Assembly (NCBI GenBank): GCA_031972835.1
Contig: DALYDX010000020.1
Location: forward strand, 1 to 12,998
Direction: 5' to 3'
DNA: 12,998 nt
From: CAZLWF01 sp031972835
Lineage (GTDB): Bacteria > Patescibacteriota > Minisyncoccia > Phycocordibacterales > UBA9973
The notes beneath the pieces were generated by a model, which was given only the letters and a program-made list of their open reading frames with translations, was not told the DNA's origin and searched no databases. Of the stretch, positions 6,482-12,388 are shown one piece after another. Within the stretch, counting starts at the first letter, position 1; each line of letters starts with the position of its first letter. The position numbers and the translations under genes were made by a program.

Positions 6482-6490
6482 ATTATAACA
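6482..6490 (-). promoter_or_regulatory. Extended -10 promoter of the oxidoreductase; leaderless start
   Basis: TGTTATAAT on the minus strand (6490-6482), identical to the secA element. Six nt separate it from the ATG at 6475, so the first transcribed base would be at or next to the start codon. It sits right after the T-run of the RNase P terminator. Confidence 0.7.
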
Positions 6491-6516
6491 GAAAAAGTCC
6501 CGCTTTCGCGAGACTT
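6491..6516 (-). terminator. Terminator of RNase P RNA
   Basis: Minus strand: AAGTCTCGC, GAAA tetraloop, GCGGGACTT, nine pairs with one G-U, then TTTTTC. It lies just after the 3' end of the RNase P RNA. Confidence 0.85.
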
Positions 6517-6529
6517 CTTCATGTTTTTT

Positions 6530-6859
6530 TGTTGTACCTATAAGCCGAATTCTGTATCTATCTTGCGATAGACGACGATCATTTATCTAGGAGCATTGTT
6601 GCCAATACCCTCAAGCGACTCTCCCTAGCAAGCTAGGGCACGGTCTTGCACAGAAGTAAGGATTTAGCCGTTTCACTTTTATGTTTCCATAAAATTATTC
6701 CACTTCGGAATTCTTTGGCTTTCGCCTCAGACGTCACTGCTCGCACCTCGCATATTGCTATGGATGGGAATTACCCACTACCCTGCTGCTTATTTTCATA
6801 AGCCTGTGTTCGGACTTTCCTCACCTACCTTTCGACAAGCGCGATTGTCCGGTACAACG
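6530..6859 (-). ncRNA. rnpB: RNase P RNA (bacterial type A-like)
   Basis: This is the catalytic RNA that removes 5' leaders from pre-tRNA. Conserved region I, GAGGAAAGTCCGAACAC, is at 6822-6806. Conserved region V, ACAGAATTCGGCTTATAG, lies within 6555-6535. These two form the P4 core. The ends pair exactly as helix P1: GTTGTACC (6858-6851) with GGTACAAC (6538-6531). A GTGAAACGGCTAAATCC segment in the middle matches the other conserved core. Its length of about 330 nt is at the compact end of bacterial RNase P RNAs. It has a very good promoter (6865-6893) and a terminator (6491-6516). Confidence 0.95.
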
Positions 6860-6864
6860 AGGAT

Positions 6865-6893
6865 ATTATATAATACAAACCTTTATTTGACAA
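6865..6893 (-). promoter_or_regulatory. RNase P RNA promoter
   Basis: TTGTCA (6893-6888), 17-nt spacer, perfect TATAAT (6870-6865). The start would be near 6858, at the 5' strand of helix P1. The -35 box overlaps the -35 of a divergent plus-strand promoter. Confidence 0.9.
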
Positions 6894-6914
6894 GACGATA
6901 TTTAATGATAAAGT
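6887..6914 (+). promoter_or_regulatory. Promoter of the 64-residue ORF
   Basis: Perfect TTGACA (6887-6892), 16-nt spacer, weaker TAAAGT (6909-6914), then AAGGAA. The -35 shares five bases with the RNase P -35 on the other strand, so the two polymerases would compete. Confidence 0.6.
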
Positions 6915-6930
6915 AAGGAAAATTTAAGTT

Positions 6931-7125
6931 ATGAAAAAAAATTGGAAAAGATTTATAAAATTCTTTGATACATTCCCAGAGATCCATAGCGACGAATGCC
7001 GGGAGATACTCCGCGATAAACAAAAGACACAAGAGCTTATGATCGCGATCGACAACGATCAAAATCATATGAACAATAAATTACCTACCCGATACAAGGT
7101 GTATAGAGTAGGCGTAGCAATATAA
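6931..7125 (+). CDS. Small protein of unknown function, 64 residues
   Basis: ATG at 6931, TAA at 7123-7125. The N-terminus is strongly basic and aromatic (MKKNWKRFIKFFDTF). A mixed-charge helix-like middle follows (SDECREILRDKQKTQELM), then an acidic/Asn-rich turn (AIDNDQNHMNN) and a basic C-terminus (RYKVYRVGVAI). There is no signal peptide, membrane segment or metal motif, and I recognise no family. It is a full single-gene unit with a promoter 16 nt before the ATG and a terminator three bases after the stop, and AAGGAA lies 10 nt before the ATG. It opens a run of three such plus-strand units in which everything else nearby is on the minus strand. A real gene is more likely than not because of the promoter and terminator. 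Confidence 0.6.
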   Translation: MKKNWKRFIKFFDTFPEIHSDECREILRDKQKTQELMIAIDNDQNHMNNKLPTRYKVYRVGVAI

Positions 7126-7128
7126 CTA

Positions 7129-7158
7129 AAAAACCGCTCAACTGAGCGGTTTTTCTTT
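7129..7158 (+). terminator. Terminator after the 64-residue ORF
   Basis: AAAAACCGCTC / GAGCGGTTTTT, 11 pairs, AACT loop, tail TTTTTCTTTT. The stem is identical to the one at 8852-8877, which ends the third gene of this run. Confidence 0.9.
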
Positions 7159-7204
7159 TGTTTGACAACCAGACCTCTTGAGAGTAGAGTGAGGAAAAAT
7201 TGTA
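7149..7204 (+). repeat. 56-bp perfect direct repeat, copy 1 (promoter cassette)
   Basis: Identical base for base to 8187-8242. It includes the terminator tail, the spacer, TTGACA, the 17-nt spacer, TAGAGT, GAGGAAAAATTG and the first bases of the leader. It stops 3 nt before the ATG. Confidence 0.95.
7162..7190 (+). promoter_or_regulatory. Promoter of the 312-residue ORF
   Basis: TTGACA (7162-7167), 17-nt spacer, TAGAGT (7185-7190). GAGGAA follows at once (7191-7196), 17 nt separate the -10 from the ATG. With a normal start site the GAGG would lie upstream of +1 and not act as a ribosome binding site. Confidence 0.7.
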
Positions 7205-7207
7205 AAA

Positions 7208-8146
7208 ATGAATAACTCACAAAAACTACCAAGCTGTATTTGCTCCAATAATCAATGGAAAGGAGCAGGAGGGTCTTATAGTCCCGATTTAAATCAAACC
7301 AATTATAGATGTAGTTGCGGCAAATTTGCCCAATTTCTTTCGGATTACAAAAACAACATTTTCTATGTTTTCCTAGATGATTCTGAGGAAACTATGAAAA
7401 TAGTAAACACATGGGCCAACGATACCCTACTTGTAACATGGCGAGACTATACTGAAAGATTAAAACCTATTCAAAAGGAGATTGAAGATCGCTGGCAAAA
7501 ATATGCCTACAACGAAATTGACTTACCAGTAGGAGAAAAAATTCCTAAAGAAAAGTACAGTCAATGGCAAGATTTTTGGAATCTACTACAAAAATACAAA
7601 CCTTATTCGAATCCGGTTGCAGTCGCAAAAATCACTACCCCTCCTAAATTACCAAGAAAATTGGAGGCATATGTTTTAGTCGATGATGTTTGGAAAAAAG
7701 TTGATCATGAAGAAAGTGCAAAACAAGCAGTTCCGGCGGATCCCATAAGAACAAACCACGATAAATACTACAACGAGGTATTAGACAAATTAAGAGCAGA
7801 ACTCGGAATTCACATAGAGACAGAATATGTACCAAATGAATACTGTGGTGCAAAAAATGAACCATGGTTCAAATTTTCCATAGGTGAAAATACAATTGTT
7901 GTGGGACCGAGAAAAAGAGTCACCACTATCAAACTATTTACACCCGAAGGAGAAGGGAAAAAGTTCAATGCTGAAAAAATCCGCAACATGGCCATACAAA
8001 CCAAGGTAACATACAGCGGAAACGGACACTGGATGGAAAAAGAAAATTTCGTCCAGAACTTAGAGATCCACGCATGGAACAAAGAACAATTATTGGGATT
8101 CCTTACAATTTTGTGTGAACAGAGCTTGGAAGCATTCAGTGTGTAA
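7208..8146 (+). CDS. Unrecognised protein with N-terminal CxC pairs, 312 residues
   Basis: ATG at 7208, TAA before 8147. The N-terminus has two Cys-X-Cys pairs, C10/C12 (SCICSN) and C35/C37 (RCSCGK), about 23 residues apart, which look like a small zinc-binding knuckle. Residues ~40-125 are polar and rich in Trp and Lys (RDYTERLKPIQKEIEDRW; SQWQDFWNLLQKY). A Pro-rich turn (TTPPKLPRK) follows, then a charged C-terminal half with beta-type segments (WFKFSIGENTIVVGPRK, TTIKLFTPEGEGKKF). There is no signal peptide or membrane helix, so it is probably cytoplasmic. I recognise no enzyme or family. It is a single-gene unit; its promoter and leader are copied exactly in front of the next gene, which suggests the two are co-regulated. 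A nucleic-acid role is possible because of the zinc knuckle and basic character, but this is only inference. Confidence 0.8.
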   Translation: MNNSQKLPSCICSNNQWKGAGGSYSPDLNQTNYRCSCGKFAQFLSDYKNNIFYVFLDDSEETMKIVNTWANDTLLVTWRDYTERLKPIQKEIEDRWQKYAYNEIDLPVGEKIPKEKYSQWQDFWNLLQKYKPYSNPVAVAKITTPPKLPRKLEAYVLVDDVWKKVDHEESAKQAVPADPIRTNHDKYYNEVLDKLRAELGIHIETEYVPNEYCGAKNEPWFKFSIGENTIVVGPRKRVTTIKLFTPEGEGKKFNAEKIRNMAIQTKVTYSGNGHWMEKENFVQNLEIHAWNKEQLLGFLTILCEQSLEAFSV

Positions 8147-8164
8147 ATTACACTCAATCATAAT

Positions 8165-8193
8165 AAACTAGGACATCTTTGTCCTAGTTTTTC
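8165..8193 (+). terminator. Terminator of the 312-residue ORF
   Basis: AAACTAGGAC / GTCCTAGTTT, ten perfect pairs, six-base loop, then a T-rich tail that merges into the next promoter cassette. Confidence 0.9.
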
Positions 8194-8242
8194 TTTTGTT
8201 TGACAACCAGACCTCTTGAGAGTAGAGTGAGGAAAAATTGTA
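8187..8242 (+). repeat. 56-bp perfect direct repeat, copy 2 (promoter cassette)
   Basis: Identical to 7149-7204. The two copies lie 1038 nt apart, and each reaches to within a few bases of a start codon. Confidence 0.95.
8200..8228 (+). promoter_or_regulatory. Promoter of the 200-residue ORF
   Basis: TTGACA (8200-8205), 17-nt spacer, TAGAGT (8223-8228), then GAGGAA. Same box sequences and spacing as at 7162-7190. The ATG at 8244 is 15 nt from the -10. Confidence 0.7.
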
Positions 8243-8243
8243 T

Positions 8244-8846
8244 ATGTTCAAAGTAGATGATCTTTTAAAAATAGAAGTAGATAGCACACTTGCTGTTAAT
8301 GATTATTACGCATGTGTACTGGAAGGCGATGAAGAAAAAATCAAATTGCAGGTATTCGATAAAGAATACAAGCAAGTTGAAATACCTAACAAAGCCATAT
8401 TCGGAAGTCAGGATTTTGATTTTGGAGAAGTTGTTCACAGAATCCAACTCGCCTCTAAAAAAGAGATTTTAGATCTTCTGAAGAAGCGAAAAAAGAATAA
8501 AATTGTAAAATATTACCTGAAAAAATTATCAACGATAGGGTTGAGTAAAGAACGGAAGGAATTCGCAGATGCGTGGATCGCCTATCTAAAAGACACTAGT
8601 GAAGAAAATAAAGAACGTCTGCATAAAGCAGTAGAAAATTATTGGGTCGGAGAAAAAGAATCTGGCCAAGAAGACTGGGTGTGGGAAACAAAACAATTAA
8701 TTAAAGATATTGCTCTCAATAACCAAATGGCCTGGAAAAAAATCTACAGCTTCATCAAAGAACGATATCATGAATATGATTATCACGAACAAATCCTTGT
8801 AATTGCAAAAGAAAAAGGTATTGGTGAACCAGTATGGAAATTATAA
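8244..8846 (+). CDS. Unrecognised charged protein, 200 residues
   Basis: I take the ATG at 8244 (MFKVDDLL) instead of an upstream in-frame TTG at 8238: the TTG is part of the repeated cassette and leaves very little spacing. The first 75 residues read as short beta strands (YYACVLEGDEEKIKLQVFD; YKQVEIPNKAIFG). The rest is a long, very charged helical region (KKEILDLLKKRKKNKIVKYYLKK; ERKEFADAWIAYLKDT), a Trp-rich middle (EDWVWETKQLIKD), and a short C-terminal tail. There is no Cys pair, signal peptide or membrane helix. I recognise no family. It is followed by a terminator and has the same promoter cassette as the gene before it. Its composition differs from that of its neighbour, so duplication of the promoter, not of the gene, is the simpler reading. 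Confidence 0.75.
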   Translation: MFKVDDLLKIEVDSTLAVNDYYACVLEGDEEKIKLQVFDKEYKQVEIPNKAIFGSQDFDFGEVVHRIQLASKKEILDLLKKRKKNKIVKYYLKKLSTIGLSKERKEFADAWIAYLKDTSEENKERLHKAVENYWVGEKESGQEDWVWETKQLIKDIALNNQMAWKKIYSFIKERYHEYDYHEQILVIAKEKGIGEPVWKL

Positions 8847-8851
8847 AAACA

Positions 8852-8878
8852 AAAAACCGCTCTGTTGAGCGGTTTTTC
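8852..8878. terminator. Bidirectional terminator between the 200-residue ORF and nrdJ
   Basis: AAAAACCGCTC / GAGCGGTTTTT, 11 perfect pairs, four-base loop, T-runs on both strands. It ends the plus-strand gene and the convergent minus-strand nrdJ. Its stem equals that at 7129-7154. Confidence 0.9.
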
Positions 8879-8894
8879 TTTTTGATATTTAAAT

Positions 8895-11219
8895 CTATAT
8901 TTCACAAACCCCAGACACACATGCAAGCTCTTTCTTTACTTCAGTTTCATCTTGAATCTCATAAGTCACAATCTTTGAGAAATCAATATTTGCAACTGTA
9001 GGCTTTAGCTTTTCATATTGCTCTTTGGTGATCTCTTCATACGGTGCGAGCTGGTACACGTGATTTGAACGTGGAAGGAATGATAGACCTCCTACAATTT
9101 CCCAGTTCTCGTAGAGCCAGTGCGCTACTTCTATCCATTCATCGTCTCCAACTGACACAGTAACTGATGGATTGTGTTCTGTATAATTTACTTTTACAAC
9201 TTTCCAATGTTCTAACTGTGCGAGTGCTGAGAGGTCATCTTTACAGATTGCACCCTTTGGTGCTGCAACTGGGAATTCGAGTACGTAGGTAGTAGCAGTG
9301 TCTATAGATTGACCAACTTCTGGATAATATGGTACACCTTGGTCCTTCAACATTTTGAAAAGTGCATCTGTTGCTGATATGCGAACTCGGCGAATATAGT
9401 ATGGTGCATGACGTGCGTGCATTCCGCTAGATGAATCAACTGTTTGAGAAAGATTACCTGATGGTTTAACACAAGTAATACATGTAGATTCATTTACTCC
9501 AAAACGCTTTGCAAATATTTTGTTTATACGAATAGTTTCTTTCTTGAGCTTTTCAAGCATCTTGCCGTCGCGTGCAAGTCCGCAATCCCATTGACCTGTA
9601 ATAGAGACACCGAGTAGGCATTCTTTTTTACAATTTTCCTGCCATTCTTTTGATAGATAACCGAACTTTGTAAGAGATGACTGATATGTTCCGAGTATTG
9701 TCGCGATACGAATCTTTCTCATCAAAGTCTCCTCTGTGTCATCTGCACGCGCTACAACTTCTGATAGATTACAAAATTGTTTTGATTGTAGGATGATCTC
9801 TCCGCAAGGATTTGTTCCTATCGGTCCAACTACTCGGCCGTCTGGTGAGAAATAACCCTTGTACTCTTTCTGCCACAACTTGATTCGGCGTTCTGGTAAA
9901 GTTGCGTGAAGTGATCCACGATTGAAGATTCCACGTTCACCACTTCCTGACTTCATAAGAGCTACCCATTCATCCATGAATTCTATAGCTGATGGCTTAC
10001 TTTCGTAAACTGCTGAGTTGTTCGCGAGAGATCTCTGTCCCTCTGTGAGATAGAATTGACCTTTCTTTGCATCACGTATATCTTCATCATCCAAATCTGA
10101 AAGGGAGATAAGCGCACTTCGACGTACTCCACCTGAAACTACACACTCCCCAATCTTACATATGATATCGTGTGCATCAATATTGCGAAGATGTCGGCCT
10201 TGTCGGCGAAGTATACGTTCACGAGTAAATTGTAGGAGCTCTACAAGAGGTTGTGGACCAGAAGATTTTCCACCCATAGTCTTCAAGCGTGCTCCCGCTC
10301 CACGGAGTAGAGAGAAATCGAATTCTACATCCTCTCCCCCAAACCAAGTCTTCATGCCGTGTACAAGTGCATCAGCCCAGCCTTCTTTTGAATCTGGAAC
10401 GATAAATGTAGGAAGTTTCTTGCCACCCTGGAGTTTGATCTGAGGAAGAGCTTGAATGTTCTTTGATTCGACTGTATAACCTACACCAGTTCCACACATT
10501 GATATATATACTATCTCTCCGAAATCTTGAAATGTAGACGGTGCAATAAATGAACAGTTGTAAGCGCAAACGTTTGTCTTTCGAGCTGGTGCACCTGCAA
10601 ATTGAATCAAACGCATTGAAGGCATAGCTTCTTGCTTTAGAACTGCCTCACGGATCTCAGCGTATTCTGATTCTTTTAATTTACTTCCGATATTTTCGCG
10701 CATGAAATCCATATAACGATCGATGGTTTCGATCCATGTCTCACGACGACCCTCTCTGTCTATCCAACGTGCATATGTTCTATAGTATACGAGCTCAGCA
10801 AGAGGGTTTCTAAAATATGCCTTACTCTCCTCTGCTAGTTTCTTTACTTTTTCTGGAACTGGACCAACCTCACGACGGAGTTCTGCGCGCTTACTTCTAT
10901 AGAGAATATAAGCTTTTGCAGTATGAACATAGTTTTCTCTGATTAGCTCAGTTTCTACCAAGTCTTGTATAAGCTCTACTGTAGGAGTAAATTTCTTGTC
11001 TTTAGCTTCTTTTTTTATAGCTAGAAGTTCCTTGAAGACCTTTTTACCAACATATTCTGCGTCAGCATGTTCACCCTCGCCAGTTGAAACAAAAGCTTTA
11101 TTAATAGCTTCAATAATCTTATTCAAATCAAAAGCTATTATGTTAAATTCGCGATTGCGAATCTCTTTGACCTGTGCAAGATCCTGTTTGCTGAGGGTGA
11201 TTTTTTTTGTCATACGCAT
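8895..11219 (-). CDS. nrdJ: Adenosylcobalamin-dependent class II ribonucleotide reductase with ATP-cone
   Basis: 774 residues, complete. Class II enzymes turn ribonucleotides into deoxyribonucleotides with a radical made from adenosylcobalamin, and need no oxygen. Residues ~17-110 are an ATP-cone, the allosteric on/off site (REFNIIAFDLNKIIEAI… VGKKVF). The barrel carries the radical-chemistry motif NPCGEI with N470, C472 (thiyl) and E474. C218/C222 (NVCAYNC) and C483 (QFCNLSEV) are candidates for the reducing pair, and SMCGTGVGYTVES lies at 240-252. TCVKPSGNLSQTVDSSSG is the family phosphate/substrate loop. The tail has the shuttle pair C767-X4-C772 (ACVSGVC). The architecture is closest to the Lactobacillus leichmannii-type monomeric triphosphate reductase plus an N-terminal cone. 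The start is ATG 11219; an ATG two codons later would lose only MR. No B12 gene or B12 riboswitch is visible here, so the cofactor probably comes from outside the cell. Confidence 0.95.
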   Translation of the reverse strand: MRMTKKITLSKQDLAQVKEIRNREFNIIAFDLNKIIEAINKAFVSTGEGEHADAEYVGKKVFKELLAIKKEAKDKKFTPTVELIQDLVETELIRENYVHTAKAYILYRSKRAELRREVGPVPEKVKKLAEESKAYFRNPLAELVYYRTYARWIDREGRRETWIETIDRYMDFMRENIGSKLKESEYAEIREAVLKQEAMPSMRLIQFAGAPARKTNVCAYNCSFIAPSTFQDFGEIVYISMCGTGVGYTVESKNIQALPQIKLQGGKKLPTFIVPDSKEGWADALVHGMKTWFGGEDVEFDFSLLRGAGARLKTMGGKSSGPQPLVELLQFTRERILRRQGRHLRNIDAHDIICKIGECVVSGGVRRSALISLSDLDDEDIRDAKKGQFYLTEGQRSLANNSAVYESKPSAIEFMDEWVALMKSGSGERGIFNRGSLHATLPERRIKLWQKEYKGYFSPDGRVVGPIGTNPCGEIILQSKQFCNLSEVVARADDTEETLMRKIRIATILGTYQSSLTKFGYLSKEWQENCKKECLLGVSITGQWDCGLARDGKMLEKLKKETIRINKIFAKRFGVNESTCITCVKPSGNLSQTVDSSSGMHARHAPYYIRRVRISATDALFKMLKDQGVPYYPEVGQSIDTATTYVLEFPVAAPKGAICKDDLSALAQLEHWKVVKVNYTEHNPSVTVSVGDDEWIEVAHWLYENWEIVGGLSFLPRSNHVYQLAPYEEITKEQYEKLKPTVANIDFSKIVTYEIQDETEVKKELACVSGVCEI

Positions 11220-11243
11220 TTAAAAATAAATTGATAAAAAAGA

Positions 11244-11253
11244 TGTCTTAGTG
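11244..11253. repeat. Direct repeat over the nrdJ start site, copy 1
   Basis: TGTCTTAGTG, exactly repeated at 11283-11292, 39 bp away. It covers the expected transcription start (near 11253). It is probably an operator half together with its partner. Confidence 0.5.
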
Positions 11254-11259
11254 ATATCT

Positions 11260-11288
11260 ATTGTACCTAAAAAAAATTTTCTTGTCTT
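11260..11288 (-). promoter_or_regulatory. Putative nrdJ promoter
   Basis: AAGACA (11288-11283), 17-nt spacer of T- and A-runs, TACAAT (11265-11260) on the minus strand. The start would be near 11253 and leave a leader of about 33 nt with no Shine-Dalgarno site. Confidence 0.5.
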
Positions 11289-11292
11289 AGTG
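11283..11292. repeat. Direct repeat over the nrdJ -35, copy 2
   Basis: TGTCTTAGTG, identical to 11244-11253. It covers the -35 and joins a DnaA-box-like GTGGATAA at 11290-11297. Confidence 0.5.
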
Positions 11293-11300
11293 GATAACTC
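11290..11300. other. DnaA-box-like sequence upstream of nrdJ
   Basis: GTGGATAACTC, the same 11 bases as at 4625-4635, where they are part of a perfect DnaA box. Here the box differs in one base (TTATCCACT). Confidence 0.35.
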
Positions 11301-11474
11301 AATTTTTATACCCGTAAAACAAAAAATTTTTCTTGTAAAGACATGTGTCGAGAGAGCCTCTAAACTAAGACTCGTTTGGTGTCGTAAAAATATTTTTTTG
11401 AAGATAAAAATAATCTTAGAAAATTTTATAAATCAGCACAAAAAAATGACCACACTAGATAGTAAGGAATAGTA
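11301..11474. other. A/T-rich intergenic stretch without a supported gene
   Basis: No promoter pair with good boxes, no hairpin with a T-run and no RNA is visible. A 73-codon plus-strand frame crosses it but lacks support (see rejected items). Confidence 0.6.
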
Positions 11475-11499
11475 AAAGCCGCTTACTAGAAGCGGCTTT
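11475..11499 (-). terminator. Terminator of the lipoprotein gene
   Basis: AAAGCCGCTT / AAGCGGCTTT, ten perfect pairs, five-base loop, a short T-run on the minus strand (TTTTACTATT). It lies about 25 nt after the stop codon. Confidence 0.8.
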
Positions 11500-11523
11500 A
11501 AAAAACTTGTTTATCCTTATTTA

Positions 11524-12126
11524 TCAAGGTATTTTTCGAGGATTGGCATAGCGGCCAAAATATTCCTCGATCCAAGCATCACACAGACCATTCATGACGA
11601 TGTCGATGATTACATTACACCTTTCGTTGAAGATATCTTCAGCCTCACCTGGATCAAGTAAATCAATCTGGATGTCGTTCAAGAAGGCCTGAAAGAATGC
11701 TGGATATATCACAACTAATGTGTCCCACACTTCATCCGGCAAGAATTTTGGGATGAGTGAATCGGATGGTATTTCAGCACCAACGATTGATGCAAAGTAG
11801 CCATCAATAAAGCCGGAGTTGTAATACGCCCAATATGCATATGTTGAATCCAACATCGGAATCCGTAAAAGCGAATCGGCCGTTGGATCAGCGATAAATG
11901 CCTCCTGGAAATCTATAAAAAATCCATCAGCATAAGATTTAAAAGGAGTGAGGATATCTTCTTCTGGCTCGGGGATGACTATAGTGTCATCAGGGATATC
12001 AACTGTGTCTTCAGGATTCCCCTGAAATGGAATTGAATTAACTTCTTCCGGTATTTCGTACTTGTCGCACGAAACCATGAAGGCAATCAATAAGGTAAAA
12101 CTCAGTAAATATAAGGTTTTTTTCAT
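11524..12126 (-). CDS. Putative lipoprotein of unknown function, 200 residues
   Basis: ATG at 12126-12124, TGA at 11526-11524 followed at once by TAA. Residues 1-19 are a hydrophobic leader (MKKTLYLLSFTLLIAFMVS), then C20 and D21: a plausible though non-ideal lipobox (F-M-V-S-C). Lipid attachment at C20 would anchor it on the outside of the membrane. Residues ~24-62 are an acidic, Pro-rich tether (IPEEVNSIPF; IPDDTIVIPEPEED). The folded part (63-200) is rich in aromatic and acidic residues (YAYWAYYNSGFIDGYFAS; DAWIEEYFGRY), with two Cys (C168, C181) near the end that might bond. I know no family for it. The style resembles surface lipoproteins of Bacteroidota, but its promoter is an ordinary sigma-70 one. 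It is a single-gene unit between nrdJ and 16S rRNA with its own promoter and terminator. Confidence 0.8.
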   Translation of the reverse strand: MKKTLYLLSFTLLIAFMVSCDKYEIPEEVNSIPFQGNPEDTVDIPDDTIVIPEPEEDILTPFKSYADGFFIDFQEAFIADPTADSLLRIPMLDSTYAYWAYYNSGFIDGYFASIVGAEIPSDSLIPKFLPDEVWDTLVVIYPAFFQAFLNDIQIDLLDPGEAEDIFNERCNVIIDIVMNGLCDAWIEEYFGRYANPRKIP

Positions 12127-12143
12127 ATTAGAACGTTTTCTAT

Positions 12144-12171
12144 ATCATATCACAAATATTGAAAAAGTCAA
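12144..12171 (-). promoter_or_regulatory. Promoter of the lipoprotein gene
   Basis: TTGACT (12171-12166), 16-nt spacer, TATGAT (12149-12144) with a TG just upstream (extended -10). The -10 is 17 nt before the ATG, so the leader would be about 11 nt and there is no Shine-Dalgarno site. Confidence 0.75.
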
Positions 12172-12190
12172 TGAAAAATCTAATACTGGA

Positions 12191-12221
12191 AAAACAAAAA
12201 ACAACCCGATGTGGGCGTTTT
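12191..12221 (-). terminator. Terminator of the 16S rRNA transcript
   Basis: Minus strand: AACGCCC, loop, GGGTTGTT with one bulge, followed by TTTTTTGTTTTT. Sited about 170-200 nt after the 16S 3' end and before the lipoprotein promoter. Confidence 0.65.
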
Positions 12222-12302
12222 TCATATGTAAAATCTAATAGTTTCTATACTCTTTTGTTTCGTTCTATTAAGGACTTTCCCTTTTTGTCAAAGCTGTTTT
12301 TA

Positions 12303-12380
12303 GGTCTAACGCTTATAGACCATTGTATGCTCAATTGAGGCATACAATATCGACACCTTTCTTCACACTTGCGTGTGAAG
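12303..12380 (-). other. Three consecutive hairpins in the 16S trailer
   Basis: Read 5' to 3' on the minus strand: CTTCACAC-GCAA-GTGTGAAG (12380-12361, eight perfect pairs with a GNRA loop); ATTGTATGC…GCATACAAT (12348-12322, nine perfect pairs); GGTCTA…TAGACC (12321-12303, six pairs). They look like processing or stability elements of the rRNA trailer. Confidence 0.7.
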
Positions 12381-12388
12381 AGGTTTCA

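Noticed and set aside
8238..8243. TTG start two codons upstream of the 200-residue ORF
   Set aside because: It lies in the repeated promoter cassette, only about 9 nt from the -10; the ATG at 8244 is the better start.
11251..11472. 73-codon plus-strand ORF upstream of nrdJ
   Set aside because: It overlaps the nrdJ promoter and leader, has no promoter, ribosome site or terminator of its own, and its composition reflects an A/T-rich spacer.
11220..11500. Cobalamin riboswitch upstream of nrdJ
   Set aside because: No B12-box-like GCCACTG or the multi-helix core; the leader is only about 33 nt by the predicted start.
11518..11526. TGA-TAA tandem stop of the lipoprotein as a sign of a recoded UGA (glycine)
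   Set aside because: Reading through the TGA adds only one residue before TAA, and all long genes here use GGN for glycine and contain no in-frame TGA.
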